The notes below the pieces were generated by a model, which saw nothing but the letters and a program-made list of their open reading frames with translations, was not told the origin of the DNA and did no database searches. This document shows, one piece after another, positions 15,520 to 23,422 of a stretch of 64,000 nucleotides of DNA. Position numbers and translations under genes: made by a program. Each line of letters begins with the position of its first letter. Position 1 is the stretch's first letter. Source of the DNA: a virus. Location of the stretch: the IMG/VR virus record IMGVR_UViG_3300024339_000012, positions 25,237-89,236 of that record. The stretch is one strand, 5' to 3'.

Positions 15520-16185
15520 TTATTCAAATTTCTTGTCAACATCATCTCTACTGGTAATAGTGTTGGCACTTTCTTGTTGCTTGTCGCCACCACTTTCTTT
15601 TACAATCGCCTCTTCTAAGTATTCCGTCCAGTTTTCGGAAAACCGTTGTGTTTCAAGATTAAGAAAAGTCGTTATATTCATTATGCTCCTGAAACCGGTA
15701 CTTGGATGGTTCAGGTATTTAAAGTAAGCCTCTTTCTGATCATTTATGTACTGTGATCCTACTCTGGCCACCACTTTATTATAGAGTTCTTTTCCAGCTT
15801 TTTTACTGCCATGCCATTTCCTGTCACCACGTTTTTGCCAAAAGAATTCATAGTCATCGTCAAGCTCTATTTTGTGAGCTTTCTGATATCGCTTGCTAAC
15901 AAAGAATTTATCTTCTCCATCAACAACTTTAACCTCGTACAGTCCTTTACTTTTAAGACTGCTGAGTATGGGTCTTACTTCATCAACTTTCATTGCAATC
16001 CACCTCAAAAGCCTACCTTCAGTAAACTCTTTATTCTGAATGGATAATCTGTGAATTAAGTCAATGACAACATATTCATCATTAGACAATTTTAGTCGGT
16101 GTCTAACCTTATGATTTATCACGGATTTACCATGTATGCCTCTTGTTGTGGAGAGGAACTTTTCAAACATATTACCTGTAGTCAT
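15520..16185 (-). CDS. winged-helix protein, possible replication initiator or loader
   Basis: 221 residues. The N-terminal ~90 residues look like a winged helix-turn-helix (LSNDEYVVIDLIHRLSIQNKEFTEGRLLRWIAMKVDEVRPILSSLKSKGLYEVKVVDGEDKFFVS). A basic middle (RGDRKWHGSKKAGKELYNKVVARVG) and an acidic, disordered C-terminus follow. It lies 3 bases upstream of the primase-helicase start, the usual place of a replisome organiser or helicase loader. No ATPase motif, so a DNA-binding role is more likely. Family not certain. Confidence 0.55.
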   Translation of the reverse strand: MTTGNMFEKFLSTTRGIHGKSVINHKVRHRLKLSNDEYVVIDLIHRLSIQNKEFTEGRLLRWIAMKVDEVRPILSSLKSKGLYEVKVVDGEDKFFVSKRYQKAHKIELDDDYEFFWQKRGDRKWHGSKKAGKELYNKVVARVGSQYINDQKEAYFKYLNHPSTGFRSIMNITTFLNLETQRFSENWTEYLEEAIVKESGGDKQQESANTITSRDDVDKKFE

Positions 16186-16220
16186 TGTTATGAGATTAGG
16201 GATAAAAATAATGATATTCG

Positions 16221-17690
16221 TTACTCTGCATTCTGACTAACAATCTTCTTAGCCTCGTAGTACTGACCAGCTGTGATATTACCTTTCAGATCATAATTCC
16301 ATTTTCTGAGGTCTCTAAGCTGCCATGGCTTTGCAGGTAGGTTACTAATGAATTCACTTGCCTGACCTTTAGTATAAGTTATGTCGTCAGTCCATATTCC
16401 TTCATTTTTGAGCCAACCTAATTGTTTTTCAGTTGCAGGTTCGTTGAGTCTTCCAACGTGCCTTATACTGCGTTTCTTTGGTAGATTGAACAGATCAAAT
16501 CTACCTGTCTCTTGAGTTAACCGTTTAATTCTGGCTTCTCTTACTACGCGAATCTTTTCAATGTAAATATCTCTTTGTTCTTCAGAAATAAGCACACGCT
16601 CTTCCATAGGAACATCTTTTTCGATAGTCCAGTGATTTACTAAGCGATGCTGTCCAAAGTTGTCAACGAAGTCAACGATAGTACAATCAGCACGACCAAA
16701 TATAGATTTATATAGTTCTGATTTCAAACGAGTACCACGACCTATCATTTGCATATATAATGCAAGTGATTCTGTTGGCCTTGCCATAAGGATAATACCT
16801 ACATCACTGTAATCAAATCCTTCAGTCAGGATATTAACATTAGTGAGTACTTTAATGTCGCCGTTCTTAAACTTACGAACTAAAGCTTTACGTTCATCAG
16901 GATCTGTCTTACTGGTTATACATTCGCAACTAATACCATGGTTATGCTTAAATACATCTCGTACATTTTCAGCATGCTTGATATTAGCACAGAATACTAT
17001 TCCCTGCCTGTCAGCACCATATTGCTTATACTTTGTAACAATAAGGTTATTACGAACAGAGATATCTACCTTGGTGGACAGTTCCTTTATGTTAAAGTCT
17101 CCCATTGACCTTTTCACTCCTGCAATATCAACATCGGTCTTTACTCTATATGCTTCAAGTGCACATAGCCAGCCCTCGTTGATTCCTTGCTGAATAGTAT
17201 ATTCAAATGATATTTTCTCAAACAGATCAGTAAAGTTCAATCCGTCTAATCTTATTGGAGTAGCAGTAAAACCATATCTGTGTTTAACTTCAAAATACTC
17301 AACTGATTCTTTGTATGTTGGCGCAAGATAATGGTGCACTTCATCAATCAATATACAGTCGAAATGTTTTGGTTTTATTTTATCCAGGCGATTGTATATG
17401 GTCTGAACAGATGCTATTACTATTTTACGATCTATTTCAAATCGTGGGCCTTTCACAATGCCAACTTCCATAGGATACATCTGTGCGAAATCAATGTATG
17501 CCTGTTCTATTAGTTCCTCTCTATGACAAAGGAATAGAATCTTTTTGTATGACTGAGATATACCCACTGAGAGTATTCTCTTGCCTGTACCGGTTGCCAT
17601 AACAATAAGATGGTTTACTATACCATTACCTATCTCTTTGGCTACAGACTCAAACATCCTATCCTGATAGGGTCTCCATGTTATATTCAT
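16221..17690 (-). CDS. superfamily 2 DNA/RNA helicase
   Basis: 489 residues with a full set of SF2 motifs: I ATGTGKR (32-38), Ia 'LFLCHREELIEQA', II D116-E-V-H (ILIDEVHH), III 'GFTATPIRLDG' (140-150), IV 'QGIVFCANIKHAENV', V 'VLTNVNILTEGFDYSDVGIILM', VI 'QMIGRGTR'. The C-terminal ~80 residues (KQLGWLKNEGIWTDDITYTKGQASEFISNLPAKPWQLRDLRKWNY) form a small domain also seen in phage UvsW/RAD25-like helicases. It probably resolves replication or recombination intermediates. The promoter box at 17716-17723 lies 26 bases upstream. Confidence 0.9.
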   Translation of the reverse strand: MNITWRPYQDRMFESVAKEIGNGIVNHLIVMATGTGKRILSVGISQSYKKILFLCHREELIEQAYIDFAQMYPMEVGIVKGPRFEIDRKIVIASVQTIYNRLDKIKPKHFDCILIDEVHHYLAPTYKESVEYFEVKHRYGFTATPIRLDGLNFTDLFEKISFEYTIQQGINEGWLCALEAYRVKTDVDIAGVKRSMGDFNIKELSTKVDISVRNNLIVTKYKQYGADRQGIVFCANIKHAENVRDVFKHNHGISCECITSKTDPDERKALVRKFKNGDIKVLTNVNILTEGFDYSDVGIILMARPTESLALYMQMIGRGTRLKSELYKSIFGRADCTIVDFVDNFGQHRLVNHWTIEKDVPMEERVLISEEQRDIYIEKIRVVREARIKRLTQETGRFDLFNLPKKRSIRHVGRLNEPATEKQLGWLKNEGIWTDDITYTKGQASEFISNLPAKPWQLRDLRKWNYDLKGNITAGQYYEAKKIVSQNAE

Positions 17691-17715
17691 GTTGTTTTGA
17701 TTAAAATTTGATTGA

Positions 17716-17723
17716 CAAAGGTA
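17716..17723 (-). promoter_or_regulatory. Bacteroidetes-type -7 box TACCTTTG (minus strand)
   Basis: The plus-strand CAAAGGTA reads TACCTTTG on the minus strand, fitting TAnnTTTG. It is 26 bases before the start of the SF2 helicase and touches one arm of the inverted repeat 17723-17769. Confidence 0.5.
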
Positions 17724-17769
17724 GCCTTTTTATTTCACATAACGGTTAATTAAATGAAATAAAAAGGCT
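17723..17769. repeat. 15-bp perfect inverted repeat between PRTRC operon and helicase
   Basis: AGCCTTTTTATTTCA (17723-17737) and TGAAATAAAAAGGCT (17755-17769) are exact reverse complements separated by 17 bases. It fills the gap between the stop of the PRTRC ThiF gene (17776) and the helicase promoter box. Its lack of a U-tract after either arm argues against a plain intrinsic terminator, but a hairpin that protects or ends the PRTRC mRNA, or a protein-binding site, is plausible. Confidence 0.6.
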
Positions 17770-17775
17770 GAGTAT

Positions 17776-18582
17776 TTATACACTCATGGCTGTTATCGGT
17801 TGACTCTTTTCAAGGTCAATGAAATATCCATGATGTTTAATTTGGTGATCTTTGACAAGTTGCCATATGATCTTTGCAGCATAAGTTGCTACAATAGAAT
17901 TAATGAAAGGGTCTTGTCTTTTCAAGGCTTCGAATGTACTACAGCTTGCTTCTTTATCTTCAGATTCAGATGCTTTATTCAGGTCATTACTGCTGAACAC
18001 ATCAAATATCCCGCGCAGTCTTTTCTTATAACCTTTGCCGGGCTGTTTAATATCTGCAGTAGTTCCACAAATTACCTGACCTTTATCGTATGAGTTACCA
18101 CAATCAATGTGATAGTATATCTGATCAGAATTATGATATCCATGCCTATATGTACTCGGACCTTTAATGATATGATCCATTTCAAATCTTGCTGACACAT
18201 TATCAACACAGCACACATTGAAGTTAGACGCCTTATACACTATATGATCAAAATCATCACTGTACTTCATGTATCTGTCAATAGCAGACCAGTTAAATCC
18301 AAAGTTCCTGTTTATGCGCTCGATGGTTGTACTTGCCTTTTGCTTTCCAATATCTTCCACATAATACAGCTGTCTACCAACATTAGAATCAGAAACTATA
18401 TCACCATCAATGACTGTAACATGTAGTCCTACATGATCAAGTTTTCTAAGCATGATGTTCATTCTGACAAGTTCAGAAATTAGCCTGGTACCGGTTCCTC
18501 CACATCCTACGATTGTAATAGAAATTACTTCGTCAGGATTCGTGATCTTTGCAGGAGCAAAGTGTGTATAAGTCTTTTTCAT
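17776..18582 (-). CDS. PRTRC system ThiF family protein (E1-like)
   Basis: 268 residues. The nucleotide-binding GxGGxG of E1/ThiF/MoeB enzymes is at 26-31 (ITIVGCGGTGTRLISELVR), followed by 'VTVIDGDIVSDSNVGRQLYYVEDIGKQKASTTIERIN', the classic acidic strand and [NS]-[VL]-x-R-Q signature. E1-like proteins adenylate the C-terminus of a ubiquitin-like protein. Possible acceptor cysteines include those in 'NVCCVDNVSARF' and 'GQVICG'. It is the last gene of the operon E-C-F-B-ThiF and overlaps protein B by 4 bases, so the assignment to PRTRC rests on sequence and synteny together. Confidence 0.85.
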   Translation of the reverse strand: MKKTYTHFAPAKITNPDEVISITIVGCGGTGTRLISELVRMNIMLRKLDHVGLHVTVIDGDIVSDSNVGRQLYYVEDIGKQKASTTIERINRNFGFNWSAIDRYMKYSDDFDHIVYKASNFNVCCVDNVSARFEMDHIIKGPSTYRHGYHNSDQIYYHIDCGNSYDKGQVICGTTADIKQPGKGYKKRLRGIFDVFSSNDLNKASESEDKEASCSTFEALKRQDPFINSIVATYAAKIIWQLVKDHQIKHHGYFIDLEKSQPITAMSV

Positions 18583-19301
18583 ATTAAATCTCCTATCGTT
18601 TTATCGTGAGGAATTATTGGCAACAGCCTTATTTCTTTCTTTTTGATATACATATTCCAAGCGTCTACAAATGTCTTAGGCTTGAATGATTTCTTATACA
18701 TATCCATTTGCTTATTCATGTGCGTAAATGGACTCTTGAAGAATATCTGTTCCCAATGAATCAGGAACTCAGCAATAGACTTACATTCATAAAGAGTCAT
18801 GATATTCTGTGACCCTAAACAAACATTATCTTTGTAATCAACATTCATAAATGGAGTAGGATACAGAATAGTATCCATTCCTTCATTTTCCTTTGCGAAA
18901 TATACATTCAGGTCTCTCTCGCTGGCATGAAATACCATCGCGGGTATCATTATATCATATCTGCCCTGCTTAATAGTTCCGTATCTATTAACTATTACTG
19001 TACGAATACATTTCTCAACGTACCATATGGCATTGTCATAGCTTTTTAGATTAAAGTAAATCAAGCCTTTTGGAATCTGATTATAAGTAACAGCACTATT
19101 CTTTATTAGCACCTCGTCTTTCTGTATGAGAATGGTTAACATGTTCTGAAGTATCTTAGCCTCAAATGGCCTGAATGAATTATCATTCTCACCTTTCATT
19201 TCAGCATAACAAACAGTATTGGCACCATTCTCATAGAAACGCATTTCTGTTTTGAGTGACATTTTACCAACGGGAATGTCTACGATTTTCTTTTTTTCCA
19301 T
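18579..19301 (-). CDS. PRTRC system protein B (E2-like)
   Basis: 240 residues. Described in the PRTRC system as the E2-like component. Here 'WYVEKCIRTVIVNRYG...IMIPAMVFHASERDLNVYFAKENEGMDTILYPTPFMNVDYKDNVCLGSQNI' carries the pattern P-x-x-x-F...L.V.a..........L...PF.N.......C.G, with a Cys in the right area for an E2-type active site. It overlaps ThiF by 4 bases. The first ATG overlaps protein F by 38 bases; the ATG at 19262 would leave a 1-base gap and is an alternative start. Synteny supports the call. Confidence 0.7.
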   Translation of the reverse strand: MEKKKIVDIPVGKMSLKTEMRFYENGANTVCYAEMKGENDNSFRPFEAKILQNMLTILIQKDEVLIKNSAVTYNQIPKGLIYFNLKSYDNAIWYVEKCIRTVIVNRYGTIKQGRYDIMIPAMVFHASERDLNVYFAKENEGMDTILYPTPFMNVDYKDNVCLGSQNIMTLYECKSIAEFLIHWEQIFFKSPFTHMNKQMDMYKKSFKPKTFVDAWNMYIKKKEIRLLPIIPHDKTIGDLI

Positions 19302-20352
19302 GTTTCTTGTTTATGAAATTATTAACCATTTTACCATTTACAAATTCATTTGCATCTAAGAACCTGTTTGCTATGTATGCTATTCCGCCATTCCTCCAAA
19401 TTGGTTTGCAATCTGTTTTCTTTCCGGGCTTATGCAATACAGACCTCATGAACGGATATACATATACATTCTTAGAATTCTTAATACCATGCCAATCATG
19501 CATTGTTAATCCACCTTTTGTACATGACCAAACAAATTTAATCCTGTGCTGATTATCTGCAAGTTTCATATTCTCAGCATTACAAAAATCAAGTATTACA
19601 TCATCAACATTGTACTTAGATAATTTGAATGAATCTCTATTAAATATGCTGTATAATTTCTTCTGCAGCTTTCGTACTGTTCCAAACTTCCTTTCTTTCT
19701 TAAAGTATGCAGTTATTGATGATTTCCTCATAGTAGCGCCTTTATTGAGTAATTTGATAGCACGACTAAGTTCCGGAGTTTCTTCACGACCTTGCATATA
19801 TTCCTTGAAATAAGGATCATTTGCAGGACAGTATAGTTCAAAGTTTTTAGACATCCATCCAATTGCTTTGAACATATCGTCAACAAATTCAGGATCTCTT
19901 TCCTTTATGCTGTAGATTATATCCAATGGTATTGTCGATGCTAATTCAAGCCATGTAAAACAATCTGTTATCATTACAGCAAGTCGTACATCATATGATT
20001 TTTCACAGTAATACTGTACAAATTCATATGTATAACTGAACGTATCCAATGGAACGTAAAAGTTATGCCTGATCTTTATATCACAAGCATCCCTTGTCAT
20101 CTTAATTATTCGATGTGATTTGAATCCTTTATTGAAATACTTAATAATTGTATCGAATACATCCAACCAAGACCTACTACTTGAAAATTCAGTTATAATA
20201 GGCAGTTTAGGATTGAGTCTGCAATACAGGTTATAAGCATCCTTAATAAGAACTTGTGGGGCTATCTGGAGTAATTCTTTATTATTGCCAACATCAAGCA
20301 TCCCCGGCTTTGCGTTTGTACCCATTAGGGCCATTATGTTATTTATGCTCAT
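19264..20352 (-). CDS. PRTRC system protein F-like
   Basis: 362 residues, mostly helical, without catalytic motifs that I recognise. The C-terminal part 'DWHGIKNSKNVYVYPFMRSVLHKPGKKTDCKPIWRNGGIAYIANRF' is distinctive. It lies between the ubiquitin-like protein C and the E2-like protein B, the place of protein F in PRTRC operons of plasmids and integrative elements. The call depends mainly on that position. The adjacent small gene 20349-20549 overlaps its start by 4 bases. Confidence 0.55.
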   Translation of the reverse strand: MSINNIMALMGTNAKPGMLDVGNNKELLQIAPQVLIKDAYNLYCRLNPKLPIITEFSSSRSWLDVFDTIIKYFNKGFKSHRIIKMTRDACDIKIRHNFYVPLDTFSYTYEFVQYYCEKSYDVRLAVMITDCFTWLELASTIPLDIIYSIKERDPEFVDDMFKAIGWMSKNFELYCPANDPYFKEYMQGREETPELSRAIKLLNKGATMRKSSITAYFKKERKFGTVRKLQKKLYSIFNRDSFKLSKYNVDDVILDFCNAENMKLADNQHRIKFVWSCTKGGLTMHDWHGIKNSKNVYVYPFMRSVLHKPGKKTDCKPIWRNGGIAYIANRFLDANEFVNGKMVNNFINKKHGKKENRRHSRW

Positions 20353-20549
20353 GGTAGTTCCTGTTTAAGTTCAGCTATTGGAAGTATTCTCTTTTCCTTC
20401 ATAACCTGATCAGTAGTGTGTCTGTCGTGGTATTTCAAATGATTGGTCTCTTTAATGATCAATGATATTTTTATACCACTTTCCTTAATAGAAAAAGGCA
20501 GGTCAATCAACCTGCCTTCTGTCTGTTTAAAATACTCTTCGATTTTCAT
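20349..20549 (-). CDS. small protein inside the PRTRC operon
   Basis: 66 residues (MKIEEYFKQTEGRLIDLPFSIKESGIKISLIIKETNHLKY...). Chain-overlapped with protein C upstream and protein F downstream, so it is expressed with them. No motif recognised. It might be an accessory subunit specific to this group of phages. Confidence 0.55.
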   Translation of the reverse strand: MKIEEYFKQTEGRLIDLPFSIKESGIKISLIIKETNHLKYHDRHTTDQVMKEKRILPIAELKQELP

Positions 20550-20752
20550 TACCCTTTAGGTTTAAATGATAATGTAAATACGTATTCAGCTTTTCCTGTC
20601 TTGTATTCAGGGCCTTTTATGGTCGCTGTTGCAAGTTCCGGAAACTGATTAGCATAGAAGCTCTGGACTTCTTTCGGAGACATGTTCGGATTTGGATCCG
20701 TTAAGTCTTTCTTTTCAAACTTGAAAACTCGAGGTATAGTCTTAGTCGCCAT
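20549..20752 (-). CDS. PRTRC system protein C (ubiquitin-like)
   Basis: 67 residues. The sequence R-V-F-x-[FY]-x-x-x-[DE]-L-x-D-P-x-P-x-M-[ST]-P-x-[EQ]-V-x-x-F-Y-A-x-x-[FY]-P-E-L-[AT]-T-A...G-P (residues 8-46) is the characteristic pattern of PRTRC protein C, a small beta-grasp, ubiquitin-like protein. It ends in Lys-Pro-Lys-Gly, so a C-terminal glycine is available for activation by the E1-like protein encoded three genes downstream. It is the most diagnostic member of the operon. Confidence 0.88.
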   Translation of the reverse strand: MATKTIPRVFKFEKKDLTDPNPNMSPKEVQSFYANQFPELATATIKGPEYKTGKAEYVFTLSFKPKG

Positions 20753-20761
20753 AGTCGTAGT

Positions 20762-21346
20762 TTAAAAGTCATCTTCAATATCATTATTCATACCAGCAAA
20801 TGCATCACCTTTTTCTTCAGGTTCAACTGCTTTTGGTTCAACAACCTTTTCAGCTGCTTTTTCAAGTGGAGCTTTTGGTTTTTCTTTAACCTCTTCTTCA
20901 ACCTGTTTGAACATATCACCAGTTTCACCTGTTGGAGCAACCTTTTCCTTAACTTCTTCCACTGCTTTCACATCAGTCTTAGTTTCAGTAGTTTTAGTTT
21001 CAGTAGTCTTTGGAACAGGTTTCTTTCGTGGTGTGGTAGTCTTTGTGCCAGTAGCTTTCTTTTGCTTCTCGTCTGCAACTCTTTTGATTTGCTTATCGAA
21101 AAACTCTACATTGTCAGTCATTTCAACAACTTTATTCAATGATGGTTTTAAAGCATCATAGAAGTTATCTTCTAACTGTTCGGGAGTGCCTGATATTACT
21201 AAATTAGGCATGTGAGTATCTTTGTCCTTTGACTTAAAGAATATAGCCATAGTGACAATTCCATTCTTACTTGAGAATATGATATTCATATCCAACTTCT
21301 CACAATAGTCGGATATGAATTCAAAAAACGTAGGTATATTTTCCAT
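20762..21346 (-). CDS. PRTRC system protein E-like
   Basis: 194 residues. The N-terminal ~85 residues (IPTFFEFISDYCEKLDMNIIFSSKNGIVTMAIFFKSKDKDTHMPNLVISGTPEQLEDNFYDALKPSLNKV) match the plan of PRTRC protein E: a short helix, two strands, then 'L-x-x-[ST]-G-T-P-E-[EQ]-L-[DE]-x-x-F...L'. The remainder is a low-complexity Lys/Thr/Glu/Pro-rich tail ending in acidic EDDF, similar to an SSB tail. It sits directly before protein C and its stop is 9 bases from that start. Confidence 0.75.
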   Translation of the reverse strand: MENIPTFFEFISDYCEKLDMNIIFSSKNGIVTMAIFFKSKDKDTHMPNLVISGTPEQLEDNFYDALKPSLNKVVEMTDNVEFFDKQIKRVADEKQKKATGTKTTTPRKKPVPKTTETKTTETKTDVKAVEEVKEKVAPTGETGDMFKQVEEEVKEKPKAPLEKAAEKVVEPKAVEPEEKGDAFAGMNNDIEDDF

Positions 21347-22374
21347 TACGGTAGTCCTTGTTCGTTAGTTTCACCAGATTTATCTTTATCCTCTTCTTCA
21401 AGAGTATTTGGAGTAGGCTCATCTTCCATGATGTCCTTAGCATTTTCAGCATCTTCTTTTTCAAGATCAATAACTTCAATTATTTCGCCCAGGCGATATC
21501 TGTCAGTAAAGAATTTACCGGTTGCAGCAGATTGAATTATTCTTGCTTCTAATCTGTTACTGGAAGAGGTTACAGCTGTTATGTGATTAAAGAAATCCCA
21601 CAACGGTACGAGGTTGTCACCTTTGTCATCATAAGAAAGCATATTTGCAGCAAGTTTGGAACATTCGCTTATGTTCAATGGTACTTCAAGAGTACTGTCA
21701 ATATAAGCACCTTTAACCGCAAGTGATAGTAAGCTACCAAGGATGCTGTTTCTCTCTGTTATAGCAGGTACGCGCATCATAATAAGCCTATTAATGAATG
21801 CACCCTGTTCTTGCCAAAACTCTTTGATATTATCAATACGCTTTTCAATCAATTCAAGAATGTGACTGAAATCCATACCGTCTTTACCATAATTTCTGAA
21901 GATGTGATTAGCACCCATTATAGTGAAGTTTGAGCATATTGTAACACGAGCACCAACACCAAAGATAAAACCCTTTTCATTCTGAGTAATACCAATAACA
22001 AGACCAATCTCATCATTAGTAAACTCACCAAGTACTCTTATCGAGCATATCATTTCACGAATGATAGTAACGGTTGTGTCATTAACCTCAACAAGATCTT
22101 TAGATTCTGGATTGTCCTTGAGGGCTCTTTTGTTCATTCGATCAACTTGCTTCTGTGTTCCTGGAATTGTTCCTTTTTCGGTTATGAATAAATCACACAC
22201 CTCGAAAGGTATTTTCCTTGAGTCAAGCATATCAGTTATTTCAGCGATAACATCATAATGCGACATTGGAAATTTCTTTTCATTTTGGTTACGATAGTCC
22301 GCAGACTTCTCCAAAGTCTCAAGATCAATTTCCATTACTTTTTGGCCTTCACCAAAGACAATTTGTTTTTGCAT
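21346..22374 (-). CDS. DUF932-like protein heading the PRTRC operon
   Basis: 342 residues. The middle section 'TIIREMICSIRVLGEFTNDEIGLVIGITQNEKGFIFGVGARVTICSNFTIMGANHIFRNYG' and the following helical region resemble DUF932 proteins of phages and plasmids, in which a [RV]-[IV]-x-C-x-N element is conserved. The C-terminus is acidic and disordered. Its stop overlaps the protein E start by one base, so it is co-translated with the PRTRC genes. Plasmid PRTRC operons have a ParB-like gene in this region instead; no ParB motif is seen here. Confidence 0.5.
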   Translation of the reverse strand: MQKQIVFGEGQKVMEIDLETLEKSADYRNQNEKKFPMSHYDVIAEITDMLDSRKIPFEVCDLFITEKGTIPGTQKQVDRMNKRALKDNPESKDLVEVNDTTVTIIREMICSIRVLGEFTNDEIGLVIGITQNEKGFIFGVGARVTICSNFTIMGANHIFRNYGKDGMDFSHILELIEKRIDNIKEFWQEQGAFINRLIMMRVPAITERNSILGSLLSLAVKGAYIDSTLEVPLNISECSKLAANMLSYDDKGDNLVPLWDFFNHITAVTSSSNRLEARIIQSAATGKFFTDRYRLGEIIEVIDLEKEDAENAKDIMEDEPTPNTLEEEDKDKSGETNEQGLP

Positions 22375-22385
22375 TTTTATAAAGA

Positions 22386-22417
22386 TTAGTTAAAAATATT
22401 AAGAAGAAAAATAATCA
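22386..22417 (-). repeat. T-rich leader element copy
   Basis: Minus-strand TGATTATTTTTCTTCTTAAT followed by TTTTTAACTAA. The TGA is the stop of the upstream gene 22415-22780. It sits 12 bases before the first ATG of the PRTRC operon and has no hairpin, which suggests the element is not only a terminator tail. Confidence 0.5.
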
Positions 22418-22780
22418 ATTTGGAAGTATTGGGAAGAGGTTTGCCATGTCACTCATGGATACGTTGGGGGCTGTTTCAACCTTGCGTATGAACGCTCTCA
22501 CGTTGTCTATAACCTCATTTATGTTCGGGAATGCATGAAGGGTAGCAATGGATCGTATATAGCTTACAATAGCTTTCTCGTCATCGGTTGTTATAGCCAT
22601 AAATGTATTGTCTGGCATTCTAAATAGTAGGTGAATGATATCACCACTTGATATTAATAATGAATTCACCACACCTGTATCCTTAGAAATGTTATTAAAC
22701 CACTTCATGGTTTCATCATTGCGTACATTCTTACGAATCCACTCTTCGATATCTTGTGTATTAAATGTAGTAAAAAACAT
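22415..22780 (-). CDS. unknown protein upstream of the PRTRC operon
   Basis: 121 residues, soluble. 'FFTTFNTQDIEEWIRKNVRNDETMKWFNNISKD' start, then a beta pair 'IIHLLFRMPDNTFMAITTDDEKAIVSYIRSIATLHAFPNINEVIDNVRAFIRKVE'. No recognised family. The stop codon forms part of the T-rich leader element in front of the DUF932-like gene, so it may be transcribed with the PRTRC genes. Confidence 0.6.
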   Translation of the reverse strand: MFFTTFNTQDIEEWIRKNVRNDETMKWFNNISKDTGVVNSLLISSGDIIHLLFRMPDNTFMAITTDDEKAIVSYIRSIATLHAFPNINEVIDNVRAFIRKVETAPNVSMSDMANLFPILPN

Positions 22781-22865
22781 ATTACAGAATTATTGGGTAA
22801 AATTAACATTAATTATTAGATTAAATAATGAAGTCACAGCCTGTGAATCTATATTACAAATAAAA

Positions 22866-22891
22866 CCCCAAACTGGGTAGATAGCTTGGGG
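22866..22891. terminator. hairpin with T-tracts on both sides
   Basis: CCCCAA (22866-22871) pairs with TTGGGG (22886-22891) around a 14-base loop; the minus strand continues TTTTATTTG and the plus strand CTTTTTATG. It probably ends the leftward transcript of the DUF6150 gene. Confidence 0.6.
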
Positions 22892-22906
22892 CTTTTTATG
22901 TTTATC

Positions 22907-22980
22907 TGTCAATCAGATATTCGGGAATCATATGGCTCGAACACTTGCCTTGTTAAAGGACTTTCAGGATCTAATTGACA
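22907..22980 (-). other. 74-base structured element after the DUF6150 gene
   Basis: TGTCAATCAGAT (22907-22918) and ATCTAATTGACA (22969-22980) form a 12-bp closing helix, with one mismatch that becomes a G-U pair in the minus-strand RNA. Inside, CCTT/AAGG can form a short second hairpin and GGC/GCC a third. It begins at the stop codon of 22971-23357 and ends just before the terminator hairpin. It could be a 3'-UTR structure or a small RNA. It is 74 bases long but lacks a normal tRNA T-arm and anticodon arm. Confidence 0.4.
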
Positions 22981-23357
22981 TTGTAAAAATTTGATAGGTC
23001 AGTTTCAAATGAAAGACCGATCGCCTCTCTTTCTTGCTTATAGATATCAGTACCGGTTTTAGTGGCTGATGGGGTCTCAGAGTAGTAGATCTTTTTAGTT
23101 GCCTCAAACTCATTCGATGTGTAATAAACTTTGACATCTGCTTCGAGCATAAACGTGGTAAAGTACCAACTGTTCTCATTTTCCTGGGCAGTGAACTTAG
23201 AGTCCGTTATAGTTATAATGTCATCAGCTGTAAATTCGCTGTCAACAACATAGACAATTTCATCTGCCTCGCTCTTCGCATCGGTGATATAGATCACGTC
23301 CGCGGCAACTGATAAGCTAAACATTAGCGCAATCAGGAATAAATAAACCGTTTTCAT
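22971..23357 (-). CDS. secreted DUF6150-type repeat protein
   Basis: 128 residues from MKTVYLFLIALMFSLSVAADV, a signal peptide with a likely cleavage after SVA. The mature part consists of short repeats of the type [IV]-[VI]-[YT]-[IV]-[TV]-[DS]-x-[KE]-[SF]-x-A-[DQ] (ITDAKSEADE, VVDSEFTADD, ITDSKFTAQE, TSNEFEATK), the pattern of DUF6150 proteins. These are exported proteins of unknown role. It has its own promoter box at 23390 and a terminator downstream, so it is a single-gene unit, perhaps acting on the cell surface. Confidence 0.7.
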   Translation of the reverse strand: MKTVYLFLIALMFSLSVAADVIYITDAKSEADEIVYVVDSEFTADDIITITDSKFTAQENENSWYFTTFMLEADVKVYYTSNEFEATKKIYYSETPSATKTGTDIYKQEREAIGLSFETDLSNFYNVN

Positions 23358-23389
23358 AAGCATTGATTTTAATTAGTAATAAAGTGATA

Positions 23390-23397
23390 CAAATATA
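23390..23397 (-). promoter_or_regulatory. Bacteroidetes-type -7 box TATATTTG (minus strand)
   Basis: CAAATATA on the plus strand reads TATATTTG on the minus strand. It lies 33 bases before the ATG of the DUF6150 gene in the gap between 23357 and 23423. Confidence 0.55.
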
Positions 23398-23422
23398 ATA
23401 TAATTGAGATATTTACAATAGC

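Noticed and set aside
22907-22980. tRNA gene because of 74-base length, closing helix and GTTCGAGCC
   Set aside because: The closing helix is 12 bp, no 5-bp T-stem, D-arm or anticodon arm can be drawn in the right places, and there is no CCA-compatible end.
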